This document shows, piece after piece, positions 46,479-55,875 of a stretch of 64,000 nt of DNA (positions are counted from its first letter, which is position 1; each line of letters starts with the position of its first letter). The position numbers and the translations under genes were made by a program. A model generated the notes under the pieces. The model was not told where the DNA came from. It made no database searches and was given only the letters and a program-made list of their open reading frames with translations. The stretch lies in contig NC_056035.1 of assembly GCF_004379255.2 (NCBI RefSeq), positions 22,382,502-22,446,501 of the forward strand, given 5' to 3'. This DNA comes from Salvia splendens (Eukaryota > Streptophyta > Magnoliopsida > Lamiales > Lamiaceae).

Positions 46479-46897
46479 TGTTGGGTTTGTGTGTGGCTGG
46501 ATCAACCAAATGCGGCCCAATAAATAAGTAACTCAGGGCCCAAATCGCAAAGGCCCAAGACAGCCGAGGAATCGGCCATTTGAGTGAGCTCGTTAGCTCA
46601 TTCAGTTAAGTTGTTATACTTAGCTGATTTCTTCTCCTTCTTCTTCTTCATTCGAGTGATTCTGGAAAGTAGAGAGAAGAGAGTATACACTATAATTCTT
46701 TTAGCTAGCTAGTTGAGAGTTTCACAATCGAGTTGTCTTCTCCGATTGAGTAGTGTGCTAGATTGATTGAGTGTATTGTAATCGGTTTCCACCATTTGTA
46801 TCCGGAATAAAATCGTCTCCCCTTCGTCCGTGGATGTAGATCCGTTTGTGGATCGAACCACGTAAATCTCGAGTCGATCTTTGCATTTGATTCTTCA
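46479..46897 (+). repeat. 3' LTR of Z
   Basis: 419 bp, TGTTGGG...GATTCTTCA, followed by the target copy GGTCT at 46898-46902. Confidence 0.93.
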
Positions 46898-46939
46898 GGT
46901 CTTATAGCCCATTTCATCATCAAACTAATAAAGAAGTAA

Positions 46940-47078
46940 ATACGTATCTTCCTCCTCGGTGTAAAATTTGAATTCGGCTCTACCTATCCTAATTCCCCTC
47001 TCCGTCTCTCTCCTCTAATCGTCGGACCCCACTTGATCCCACGTGGCTCCGTCTTTGTCCGGGACGGAGGGAGTATAC
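46940..47078. other. Spacer with one Stowaway-like end
   Basis: GTCCGGGACGGAGGGAGTA at 47060-47078 looks like the right end of a Stowaway MITE, but no matching left end was found. Confidence 0.4.
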
Positions 47079-47096
47079 AGCAAACAAAAATAAACA

Positions 47097-47129
47097 TAAA
47101 AATAAAAATAAAAATAAAAATAAAAATAA
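47097..47129. repeat. (AAAAAT)n microsatellite
   Basis: About five copies of a six-base AT unit, between the MITE remnant and the SDR promoter. Confidence 0.85.
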
Positions 47130-47292
47130 TTGTGAGTTTCTATGCACCCGGATCAGGACCCCACTCGTAATGCACGTTGTCCTAAACTAAAAATTGCAGT
47201 TAATGCCTAATTTAGTATTTATTGAAGGGTTAAAGAGTGCCTCTTTCTTAATTAAAACCATACGGCACCTAATACGGCCAAATTATAGTTAT

Positions 47293-47335
47293 TGCCCAAT
47301 TGTATGATTCCATATGGTTTGCTGCCTATAAATAG
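47293..47335 (+). promoter_or_regulatory. CCAAT and TATA boxes of the SDR gene
   Basis: GCCCAAT at 47293-47299 and CTATAAATAG at 47326-47335 lie 62-104 bases upstream of the ATG at 47397. This is usual plant spacing, predicting transcription start near 47360. Confidence 0.65.
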
Positions 47336-47396
47336 AATTAGTTTACCGATCCATCAACTCCACCATTACTTGCATCGATCCATAAACCTGTCTTCT

Positions 47397-49092
47397 ATGA
47401 ATCTCAAGTTGAGTGCAAACTGCGCTGTTTCTCCAAGGTGAGGTCTTGGAAATCATGTTCACATATCACAATTAATGTGCTTCATTTCTTCAACCTTTTG
47501 GTGTTGACATCTCCTTTTTATGTGAAATTACTTGAATTTATTATGTTATTATACTTAGAATAAAGATTAAGGGGATGCCATATGTTTTCTTCCAGTCCAA
47601 TATTCTGGCTATGTATATAAAGAGATGTGATTTAGCAGGAATGGTATTAGGGTGGAAAATGATAATACATGCACAACTATGTAAAATTCATGAATTCCAA
47701 TTCCAAATGAACTAATAAATGTCAAACAAATACAAACCACAAATCAACAAAGTCATTCAAAGTTAAAATTTGGTGGTCCGGATCGCTACATGGTGTTTCT
47801 AGCCGAGATTTTTGCAACTGTGATTGACTAGGCACATCACGCCACAATGTGTTCGGGCCACGAGAATTTTATTAATGTTGTTATGCATGTGTATTTATTT
47901 GTTCATACATTTGTAACATTTATTCTCATTTTAAAACTCATTAGTCTATATCTATTTCCTATACATTTATACTCCATTCGTCCATGAAAAATAGTTCATA
48001 TTACCTTTATCGTCTATCATTAACATTAGTTAGATACTGAAAATGACAAATTATTTTCATTTATAATTCACATTTTATCTTTCTCTCTCTTACTATACAC
48101 TTTATCTCTTTTTCTTTGGTACTTCACTAATTTCATAAAGTATTAAACACATTTTATATTTCTCTCCTATTACCCACTTTATATAATTTTTCTTTCGTAC
48201 TTGACTAATATCATACAATATTAAACATGTATCATCCCCATTGAGGCTATTTTTGATGGGCGGGAGGGAGTATTAGTTTTATTGATTAGTTATGTCGACA
48301 TGACGAAGGTTGCAAGGAAAAGTGGCCATAGTAACTGGCGGCGCAAGTGGCATAGGAGCAAGCGCGGTGAGCCTATTCAACGACCACGGCGCAAAGGTCG
48401 TGATCGCCGACATCCAAGACGATCTCGGAAATGCCCTAGCCGAGAGTCTCGGTCCCGACGTCACCTACATCCACTGCGACGTCACGGACGAGGACCACGT
48501 CCACGGCCTAGTGGATGCGGCCGTGGCCAAGCACGGCCGCGTGGACATCATGTACAGCAACGCGGGCGTCGTGGAAAGAACGACATCTATTGTCGACGTG
48601 GACAAGGGCGAGCTCCAGCGCACCCTCAGCGTCAACTTGGCCGGGGCCTTCCTAGCCGCGAAGCATGCAGCCAGGGTAATGGCCCCGGCCAGGAAAGGGT
48701 GCATAATATTCACCGCCAGCGCGTGCACCGAGGTCGCCGGGATCGCGGGGCACGCCTACGTGGCGTCCAAATATGGGATCGTGGGGTTGATGAAGAGCCT
48801 GGCGGTGGAGCTTGGATCGCACGGGATTAGAGCTAATTGTGTTTCCCCATTTGGGGTGTTGACGGGGATTGCGGCTAGGGATGAAAAGACAAAGTTGATG
48901 TTTGATGGTATGATGTCGGCGGTGGGGAATCTGAAGGGGAAGATTCTGACGGCGGAGGATGTTGCAAAGGCGGCGCTTTACTTGGCTAGTGAGGAGGCTA
49001 GCTATGTGAGTGGGTTGAATCTTGTTGTGGATGGAGGGTATAGTGTTGTCAATCCCACTCTTAACAATATCATGAGCGCTGGCCAATCTTGA
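47397..49092 (+). CDS. Short-chain dehydrogenase/reductase (SDR110C type), two exons
   Basis: The gene encodes an NAD(P)-dependent oxidoreductase of about 274 residues. Exon 1 (47397-47437) reads MNLKLSANCAVSPR; the intron is 47438-48308 (GTGAGG...ACGAAG); exon 2 (48309-49092) continues in frame with LQGKVAIVTGGASGIG. Seen: cofactor motif TGGASGIG, ADIQD after the second strand (the acidic residue favours NAD), NAG in MYSNAGVV, Ser in FTASAC, and catalytic YVASK. Length and the GYSVVNPT end are normal for the family. SDR110C members include secoisolariciresinol, xanthoxin and borneol dehydrogenases; the substrate cannot be told from sequence. No stops or frameshifts. The 5' half of exon 2 is strongly GC-rich in third positions. 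The intron carries a Stowaway MITE. Confidence 0.88.
47438..48308 (+). other. Intron of the SDR gene
   Basis: Donor AAG|GTGAGG, acceptor GACGAAG|GTTGCAAGG. The splice restores Arg (AG+G) before LQGKVAIVTGG, matching the RLQGKVA start of SDR110C proteins. Without it exon 2 has no upstream ATG in frame. Confidence 0.75.
47972..48270. mobile_element. Stowaway MITE (299 bp) in the SDR intron
   Basis: Ends CTCCATTCGTCCATGAAAAA and CTATTTTTGATGGGCGGGAG, inverted and flanked by TA (47970-47971 and 48271-48272). Its right end is 38 bases from the 3' splice site. Confidence 0.88.
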
Positions 49093-49329
49093 TGTGTTGG
49101 TGAGACACATTTTATGGGGATTTAACTAATAACATCACTTGCCTTAGCCAAAAAAATAATTGTCAGAATATGATAACTGGGAGATGTAAGATTGTAGTTA
49201 AATTGTTTGATCTTATCTTCCATGTTGTATGGCGTGAATTCATTTACATCCATTTGGTACATGGAAATAGAATTGAAATTTTATGGAACTAAAAAGCATG
49301 GTTGGAGCAGTTTGCACGATTAGTTTCGT
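49093..49329 (+). other. 3' flank of the SDR gene
   Basis: Probable 3' untranslated region, AT-rich, with possible polyadenylation signals (AATAACAT at 49130, AAAAATAATTG at 49154, AATAGAATTG at 49266). No further coding sequence. Confidence 0.45.
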
Positions 49330-49947
49330 TTGTATACAATAAACTCTACGGTCCACTTTAACCTAATGTGAGTAGAAGTAATTTTATTATGTTGTGTTTA
49401 ATTTGCGTATGCATTTATAAGATGTTTCTCAAATATTTAAATGTATAAGAATTTTTTTGGGTATTTGAATTCAAATGTATAAGGCGAACAAATTTAATTG
49501 TAACCGTCGTTCATAATAGGTAACACGGGCGGTTCTATGCAATGTTTGCAAAAGAAAAAATGGAACTTCACAACCTAAATAGGCTTTGGCTACCTATCGC
49601 GAAAGGTTGCAGTGTCAATCCACATGTTTCCTTTGCTTTTAGAAAACTAGTGTTATCACCTGTGCTATGCACAAGACATAATATTTTTCAAATAATGAAG
49701 ATAAATTTTAAGGTAAGTAGATTAAACAAAAGAGAAGAAAAATAATATAATAATGCTTATAGTTAAGAAAATGTGTTAATTACACTAGGTATTAATAATT
49801 TTAAGAACAATTAAAAATATTATAAGCAATAACAAAAAGAGAAATATACTTCTCTCAACCCACTTTAAATGAAATATTTCATATTCAGCAAACGATTTTA
49901 TACAGTTTTAATTTCTGATATGATTGGAGTAAAAAAAATAATACAAC

Positions 49948-51544
49948 TGAAAGTCAAGACTAAGGACTCTAGTTCGCAATACAGATTAAAAACATGCAGA
50001 GTTCGTGCAACTGATCCAGTCAGACGATGAATGGATCAAGCAGGCAACTATCTAGTCGTTGGTTATGCAAACGGAGAGACTTAGGGCTTTCAAGACCTTA
50101 CCCACAATACTATAGACTAGTAAAGGGAAGTAAGGGTCTAATCCCACAGGGACAGAGGCGTGCCGAGTTGTGTTCAGGACATGTTGGGGATTGGCTGCTG
50201 CCACGCTTCACTAAGGTGGGTTAAACTACGACTAAGAACTGGACTACTAAAATCACAAAATTAACTTGATCAACCAGGCTAAGCATGATGAAAACAACTC
50301 AAGTAGGAAACAGTACGACAGCGTAAAGTAGTTGGGACCACTGAAAAGAAATGGCACACTACCAAAAAGTTGTAAACAAAAAAAGCTGACAGAGACTGCT
50401 ACTCTAACAAACTACGACCATCTTCTTCGCTAAGCAACTAAATTAAACACCTACGGCAGATGAAAATAAAGCAGATGACATGAAAGCAGGAAACAGATAA
50501 ATTGAAACACGGATTCATGTAATTCAGACGGAAGAAAAACAGATCTAAAGTATCTATCCTAAAATCATGCAAGTTGACGAACTAGAACTTAGATCTAACT
50601 ACGAGCAATCGAAACTGAACAACGAGCGATTATCTTAACGAAATCTAATGCAGATCTAAACCAACATGCATCGCATACTCCATCTAAACATCAGATCTAA
50701 TCATAAACGACTAAATCATGCAGAACTAACTTAAAATCAAAACAGAACTAAAGCTAAGCAAGAGAAACGAAATCAGAAAACACTAGATCCAAAACAACTT
50801 GCATTAAAAACTTCATTTCATAAACGATCTTCAATGAGTAAAACAAAACAGAATTCCAACTCAGATTTGAAAATCGATCAACAACGGAGAGTAGCAACTA
50901 AGAGAAAAACATAAAGAACAACTAGACTTTGGAAAAAACATGAACTAAAAACGGAATAACAATTGTTTGACCCCTCGGGGTTTAAGGAAAACACAAACTA
51001 CGAAAACTTCTTGGCAGATCTGAGTCCCTTCTTCCTTAATGAGGAAGAAGAGAGGAAAGTTGAGGTAAAACGGTGACTTTGGTGGCTCCTAGCTTCCTTG
51101 CTCCATGTTACGAATAAAAGTGTGAAGTTTGGAATGTGAAGTGACTGAAAATGATGATGCCAAACTCTCCTTTTGTGTGTGTTCTCTCCACTATTTATAG
51201 GATGACATTGGGCCCAAATCCCTAGGGTAAGCTCATCATGTCTTGACATTAATGCCCTTGAGATAGCATCTTCTTTTGTTTCTCCTATGACTCATCATCT
51301 CATGTGGTGAACTCTACTTGATCAACTTGCTAGTTAGGTAGACTCCATTGCTTGTTGGCAACTAATCAACATTCGGTTCGAGCCATTTCTCGCTTCTTTT
51401 ACGAGTTGATCAAGTTGTTCATGCACTCTGCCGCTTCAGCACTTTTAGCTCCTACACACTCAAATTCACCACTTTTTTCGCACATTATCGCCCATGTTAG
51501 TGTTATAAACCCCTATAAAACCATACTTGTAACGAGCCCTATCA
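49948..51544 (-). mobile_element. Solo LTR on the minus strand
   Basis: Flanked by perfect ACAAC copies (49943-49947 and 51545-51549). Read on the minus strand it starts TGATAGGGCTCGTTACAAGT and ends CTTGACTTTCA. The start resembles LTR X (TGATAAGGCTCGTT), suggesting related families. A TATAAATA lies at 51192-51199 on the minus strand. About 1.6 kb, no second LTR. Confidence 0.85.
51192..51199 (-). promoter_or_regulatory. TATA box of the solo LTR
   Basis: TATAAATA on the minus strand within the LTR, followed downstream by a transcribed-looking leader. Solo LTRs can keep promoter activity. Confidence 0.5.
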
Positions 51545-51991
51545 ACAACTAACAAAGAAAAATATGTGTGACCAAGGATCAAAGAATATGCATTAATTAA
51601 AATAAGATAATTAAGTAGAAATAAGAAATAATATCATTATATACTTAAAAAAAAAGTAATGTTAGGTCACAATCTAAGTTAAGTGTTTCCTATTCAACAA
51701 GAAATTTTATATCTTTTTATTTTATGAGTCAATTGTAGAAGAATAAAATAACACAAAAGATTAAGTGATGATTTAAAAAAATGTTTTGCATGATTTAATT
51801 ATAACTGAAGATAAAAGAGAGAAGAAGTTGCATATTAGCAAAGAACAACTCCTAAAAGGGAGTAAAGGTGCAATGCTAAATACGAAATAAAATAAAAAAT
51901 TAAATTAAAGAATTAATTTTGAAACTAATTAATAGTGTGTTGCACGTCTGTAGAGACACTGACACTTAAAAAAGTTATTGGAATAATGATA

Positions 51992-52073
51992 CTCCGTCCC
52001 GTCTCACAAAATTTGTCTCATTCTACTATTTTCATCGAGTCAAACTGGGGCAAACTTTATGGGACGGAGGGAG
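51992..52073. mobile_element. Very short Stowaway MITE (82 bp)
   Basis: CTCCGTCCCGTCTCACAAAA on the left pairs loosely with the right end, read inward CTCCCTCCGTCCCATAAAGT. TA flanks (51990-51991 and 52074-52075). Confidence 0.75.
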
Positions 52074-52254
52074 TAATATTATTCTATTTTTATCAATCTT
52101 CATCATCTTCTTCCTTAAACACTCAGACTGTTTCTTGCTATTTCTCTGCAATTTAAGAATTTTCAATTGTCAGCCCATTTTACTATGTGTATCCATGACT
52201 ATAGAATGAATAATCTTCAATTAAATAGTGAAATAAGTCTAACTCATTAATTGC

Positions 52255-52640
52255 ATGAGTGGCCCAAATTTCAGCCCAATTTCATTCTATTCCTCTCAAA
52301 TGATCCCTAACCCTAGAGACAAGGAAAGCAGGCGGCGCACCATCTTCCATCTCCTCTCCTTCCACCGACAATTCCTCCCGTCGGCACCACCAGGTCGCCG
52401 TCAAATCACGCTGGCGCCTTCTCTCGCTTTCTCGGCGAAATGCCGCAGACACCGACAACCTCTTTTCTCTTTCTCTCTCTATAAATTTTTTTTGCGCGTT
52501 GTAAGTCTGCAACCCCTCCCCACTGCACTTGTCACCGCCGGCGACCATCACCTCTATCGCTAGTCTTCCACTCAATTTTTTTCTGCGCGCTGCAAACACC
52601 TTCCTTCCTCTACAAAAAAGAAAAAAATTCAACTTCATGC
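52255..52640. other. GC-rich gene-like fragment inside the 9-bp-duplication element
   Basis: A pyrimidine-rich, CCGCCG-containing block with CCCTAACCCTAGAG, bordered by AT-rich DNA, resembles a captured gene leader. Overlapping frames on both strands give no recognisable protein. Confidence 0.35.
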
Positions 52641-53322
52641 CCAACCTCCCAACATCAAAATTGCTGAAATAAAAGGTTAGATTAACTCCTTATGGTATCA
52701 AAATTGGTTAAATTGGACGTTATTTGTCGTAAGTTAGAGACTGTAATTGGATGTTTTCTCTTCGCGGTGGCAGGACCGTGGCTGGCATCTCTCTCGTCAC
52801 CTCACCCGGAGCCGTCGCTGGAATCCAAGCATAACCACATCTGCTATACTCCAAGTCTGCAATCACAAAATCAGAAAATCGGTCCACGAAATGCAGATTC
52901 TAGTGCATCTATTTAAAACTGTTTTAATTTGTGGGTATATATAACTATTTAATCTTATTTTTGAAGTTATTATTGCTCAATAGGAGCTATATTTTTTTTA
53001 TCCAAATGGTTGCTATTTCTCAAAATGACCAAAAGGGTAAAAAAACTTTACAATTTCTCGCCAAAAAGGGCATTATTGACTTTCCATCCATCTGTCCTTT
53101 TTAGTAGGATAGATAAGCAACACATGTTTGGTATAGCACTGAACAGATTAACAGTAAAAACAGTGAAATAAGTATTTCTTGCTATTTAATAAAAGCCAAA
53201 GTCTCAATATTTATTATCTCATAACCAATGTATTTATTTGGCATTCGTTGCATAACATTTATGTGATTCTTCATTGTCACAAAAACCATCGAGGAATTTC
53301 TTTTAAAAGCCTTAGAGCATTA

Positions 53323-54499
53323 GAGCATCCGCAACGCGTGCCGTTGCGGTGCCTTATTTCGTTCCGGAGGAACGGAACCGCGGCGGCACGCGTTGCAGCC
53401 GCCCGTGTCGTCGCCATTCCGTGCCGGTGCCGTGCCGGGTGCCGTTCCCGCGAGACGCGGCACGACACGTTCCGCCACGCGCCGAGGCGACGTGGCGGCC
53501 TCCCATTCGACGCGTGACGCCCACTCGCTGCCCCGCGAGTGGGCGTCGTCACGGTGACGCAATAATTCAATTTTTTTTTAAAAAAATCGAATTTAATAAA
53601 AAAAATATTTTTATTTATAAAAATTGTTTTTTATATTTAAAAACAATTTTTACAAATAAATGAATACTAGAAATTCGTATTAGCCCATATATATTTGATG
53701 GGCTTGCGAATTTATGAAACCCATTCTTGGTTGTCTCTCTTTTATAGAGACATCCTTGAATGTTTTTTGTTCCACTTTCGATGTGGGACAAACTCATCTT
53801 GGTTGTCTCTATTTTATAGAGACATCCTTGAATATTTTATGTTCCACTTTCGATGTGGGACAAACTCATTCTTGATTATCTCTATTTTATAGAGACATCC
53901 TTGAATGTTTTATGTTCCACTTTCGATGTGGGAAAAACTCTTTCTTGGTTGTCTCTCTTTTATAGAGACATCCTTGAATGTTTCATGTTCCACTTTCGAT
54001 GTGGGACAAACTCATTCTTGGTTATCTCTATTTTATAAAGACAACCTTGAATGTTTTATGTTCCACTTTCGATGTGGGACAAACTCATTCTTGGTTGTCT
54101 CTATTTTATAGAGACATCCTTGAATGTTTTATGTTCCACTTTCGATGTGGGACAAACTTATTCTTGGTTGTCTCTATAAAATTGTATTTTAAATTATGTC
54201 AATTTTTATTTTTTTAGGATTTTAATTATGTCTTTTTCTATTTTTTTGAATTTTAAGTTGTAATGTTATTTTAATTTTATTAAAGTGTGTTTGTTTTAAT
54301 TGAATTGAGTTGGAAATAAAAATAAAAATGAAATTGAATGAATAGTAATTTAAGGAACGGTTAAGGAACGGTTAAGGAACGGAGGGTTGCAGGTTCCGTT
54401 CCTTAGTTAAGGAATGGAGTAAAAAAGTACAGTGGGGCCCGCAAATAGTAGTTTAAGGAACGGTTTAGGAACGGTATAGGAACAGCGTTGTGGATGGCC
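53323..54499 (+). mobile_element. Harbinger derivative C (family of copies A and B), inserted in the TIR of D
   Basis: Ends GAGCATCCGCAACGCG (left) and GGCCATCCACAACGCTG (right, read inward) are those of copies A and B. TTA lies at 53320-53322 and 54500-54502. Subterminal parts match copy B in reverse: 53540-53570 with 59340-59400, and 54290-54499 with 57675-57880. ORF1 is absent; a 73-bp repeat array occupies its place. Confidence 0.85.
53724..54178. repeat. 73-bp tandem repeat, about six copies, each with two hairpins
   Basis: TCCACTTTCGATGTGGGA starts at 53771, 53843, 53916, 53989, 54062 and 54135, so the period is 72-73. Each unit holds a fold-back TCCCAC/GTGGGA around CATCGAAA and another GTCTCTA/TAGAGAC around TTTTA. 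Copies are nearly identical. Confidence 0.93.
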
Positions 54500-54707
54500 T
54501 TAGAAATGGAATGACCCTCGTAAAGGGCCTTCCTTTTTTTTATTTTTTACATGTCAACATTTTATCCAAGGCACTATCTCCCTGCAATGGAAGGCCTATC
54601 CCACATCCCATTTCATTTCCATATATATCATCATTATTTTATTTTAATTTTTTTGCACTTCTATATTTAATATGTTATCAAATTAAATAAATTAAAATGC
54701 AAAAATA

Positions 54708-54776
54708 TTAATACGCAAATATTCGTTGTATCACGCGGTTTATTACTTCATCGTCAGAATCGCTACCAGAAGACAT
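54708..54776 (-). pseudogene. N-terminal stub of a Harbinger protein in D
   Basis: The minus-strand frame MSSGSDSDDEVINRVIQ stops after 22 codons (TAA at 54708-54710). A Ser/Asp-rich start of this kind is common in plant Harbinger transposases. It follows a leader and TATA box (54859-54866). Only the first residues survive. Confidence 0.5.
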
Positions 54777-55244
54777 TTATATTCTTATAGAGAGAGAAAA
54801 ATTATAGAAAATGAGAAAAGATAAAGATGTAGGTGTGACAAATGGAAAGAATTGATGGGGTATTTATGGTAGAAAATCAGGAATAAAATTTTTTTTAAAA
54901 ATGGAATGGTCGATGATCGGCCTATCACCGCAATGGTTGGCCGATCATCGGCCATTGTGGATCTACCAAGGCCATCGTATCGTCCATATGAGGTAGGGCT
55001 TTGATCGGCTCATTCTCTGCAATGGAGGGCCGATCTCAAAGCCTCTTGATCATCCTTTCCATTGCTAATGCTCTTATAATCTTTTCTGTATGTTTCATAT
55101 TCCAAAATAGGGTATGTTTGATTTTTCATTCTTTGTTTTGTAGGTTTTGTTATTAGATTTATGATATTTTTTTTCATTTGATTTATGTTATTATTACTTG
55201 AATAATAGAGATGTAGTTGCTCTATGCAATTTCTTAGTTATTCT

Positions 55245-55875
55245 TGAATGAGCATTCGGTTTTCGGTTCGATTTGATCGGTTTTCAGTTTGATTTTTGGC
55301 CAAATCGAACTGAATCGAAAATTCTAAATTTTGTGAAAATGAAAATAAAACTGAATCGAACCGAACTGTCCAAAAAATCAAACCTGAAAAATTGAAATCC
55401 GAACCGAAAAAACTGAAATTTCATAAATATATTCAAAAAAATCTGAAAAACCGAAATCCAAACTTAAAAAATCAACCCGAAAGACCAAAATTGCATAATA
55501 TATAAAAAAGCCGAAAATCCAAAAATTAATTTTCTATAGTTAATACAAAAATTATAGCGTATCAACCAATTGACATATCCAAACAATTAGAATCTTTATA
55601 AAATCTAAATTGTCAATTTTTTTAATATAATTCAACACAAATAGAGTTTATTGTTAGGTATAAAGTATAATGTATAATGTATAATACTATTTAAAAGAAT
55701 TTCAATGTTTTGGGAGTTTTACGATCTGAACCGGACCGAACCGAAAAATCAAAATTAGCCAGAACTTAAAAATGAACTGAACCGAAAAACTGAAAAAAAA
55801 AAAAAACTAACTAAATTTTAAATTTCGGTTTGGTTGAGATAGGATATTTGCTTTTCGGTTATTTCGCTCACCCCT
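55245..55875. repeat. CGGTTTTCGGTTCG-rich fold-back repeat
   Basis: The left part repeats TTCGGTTTTCGGTTCGATTT and the middle repeats the complement AACCGAA/AACTGAA many times. The right end CGGTTATTTCGCTCACCCCT faces GAGCATTCGGTTTTCGG on the left. Similar plant repeats are usually hAT-like MITEs; ends and target duplication were not certain. Confidence 0.5.

Larger units (their letters stand above)
26759..46897 (+). mobile_element. Copia LTR retrotransposon Z, full span with nested elements
   Basis: LTRs at 26759-27202 and 46479-46897 both begin TGTTGGGTTTGTGTGTGGCT and end GCATTTGATTCTTCA. GGTCT flanks the element on both sides (26754-26758 and 46898-46902). Gag, protease and integrase, part of reverse transcriptase, and RNase H are read in copia order on the plus strand. 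The coding region is split at 29096 by elements X and Y. It is broken again at 44497, where about 1.3 kb of foreign DNA replaces the reverse transcriptase core. Z is defective but its ends are clean. Confidence 0.93.
49630..53120. mobile_element. 3.5-kb element with 9-bp target duplication (Mutator-like, non-TIR?)
   Basis: CACATGTTT occurs directly before (49621-49629) and directly after (53121-53129) this segment, and removing it rejoins an LTR relic. A 9-bp duplication points to a Mutator-like element. The ends (TTTTAGAAAACTAGTGTTAT and, on the right, TTTTTAGTAGGATAGATAAG) lack long inverted repeats. It contains a solo LTR, a small MITE and a GC-rich gene-like patch, but no transposase. Confidence 0.65.
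49330..53310 (+). repeat. LTR relic (family of the solo LTR in X), split by a later insertion
   Basis: The left piece (about 49330-49629) matches the solo LTR in X: ATATTTAAATGTATAAGAA, GGTAACACGG(G/T)C(A/G)GTT, CTACCTATCG(C/T)GAAAGGTTGCA. The right piece (53121 to about 53310) goes on GGTATAGCACTGAA as in that LTR. Between them sits the element at 49630-53120. Confidence 0.65.
53315..55073 (-). mobile_element. PIF/Harbinger derivative D, interrupted by element C
   Basis: The left end GAGCATTA|GAAATGGAATGACC (split by C) matches the right end read inward, GAGCATTAGCAATGGAAAGG. TTA flanks it at 53312-53314 and 55074-55076. Without C it is about 580 bp. It keeps the first 22 codons of a protein and a TATA box (54859-54866) on the minus strand, and is otherwise a deletion derivative. 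Confidence 0.78.

Noticed and set aside
48282..49110. 182-codon plus-strand and 152- and 87-codon minus-strand frames over the SDR exon
   Set aside because: They are shadows of the SDR frame, which has all catalytic motifs.
53724..54178. CRISPR-like array
   Set aside because: The units are contiguous tandem copies without unique spacers, in a plant genome and inside transposon ends.
53695..54217. Overlapping frames with repeated FYRDILECFMFHFRCGTNS-like units
   Set aside because: They come from the 73-bp repeat. A period of 73 shifts the frame each unit, so no single frame runs through the array.
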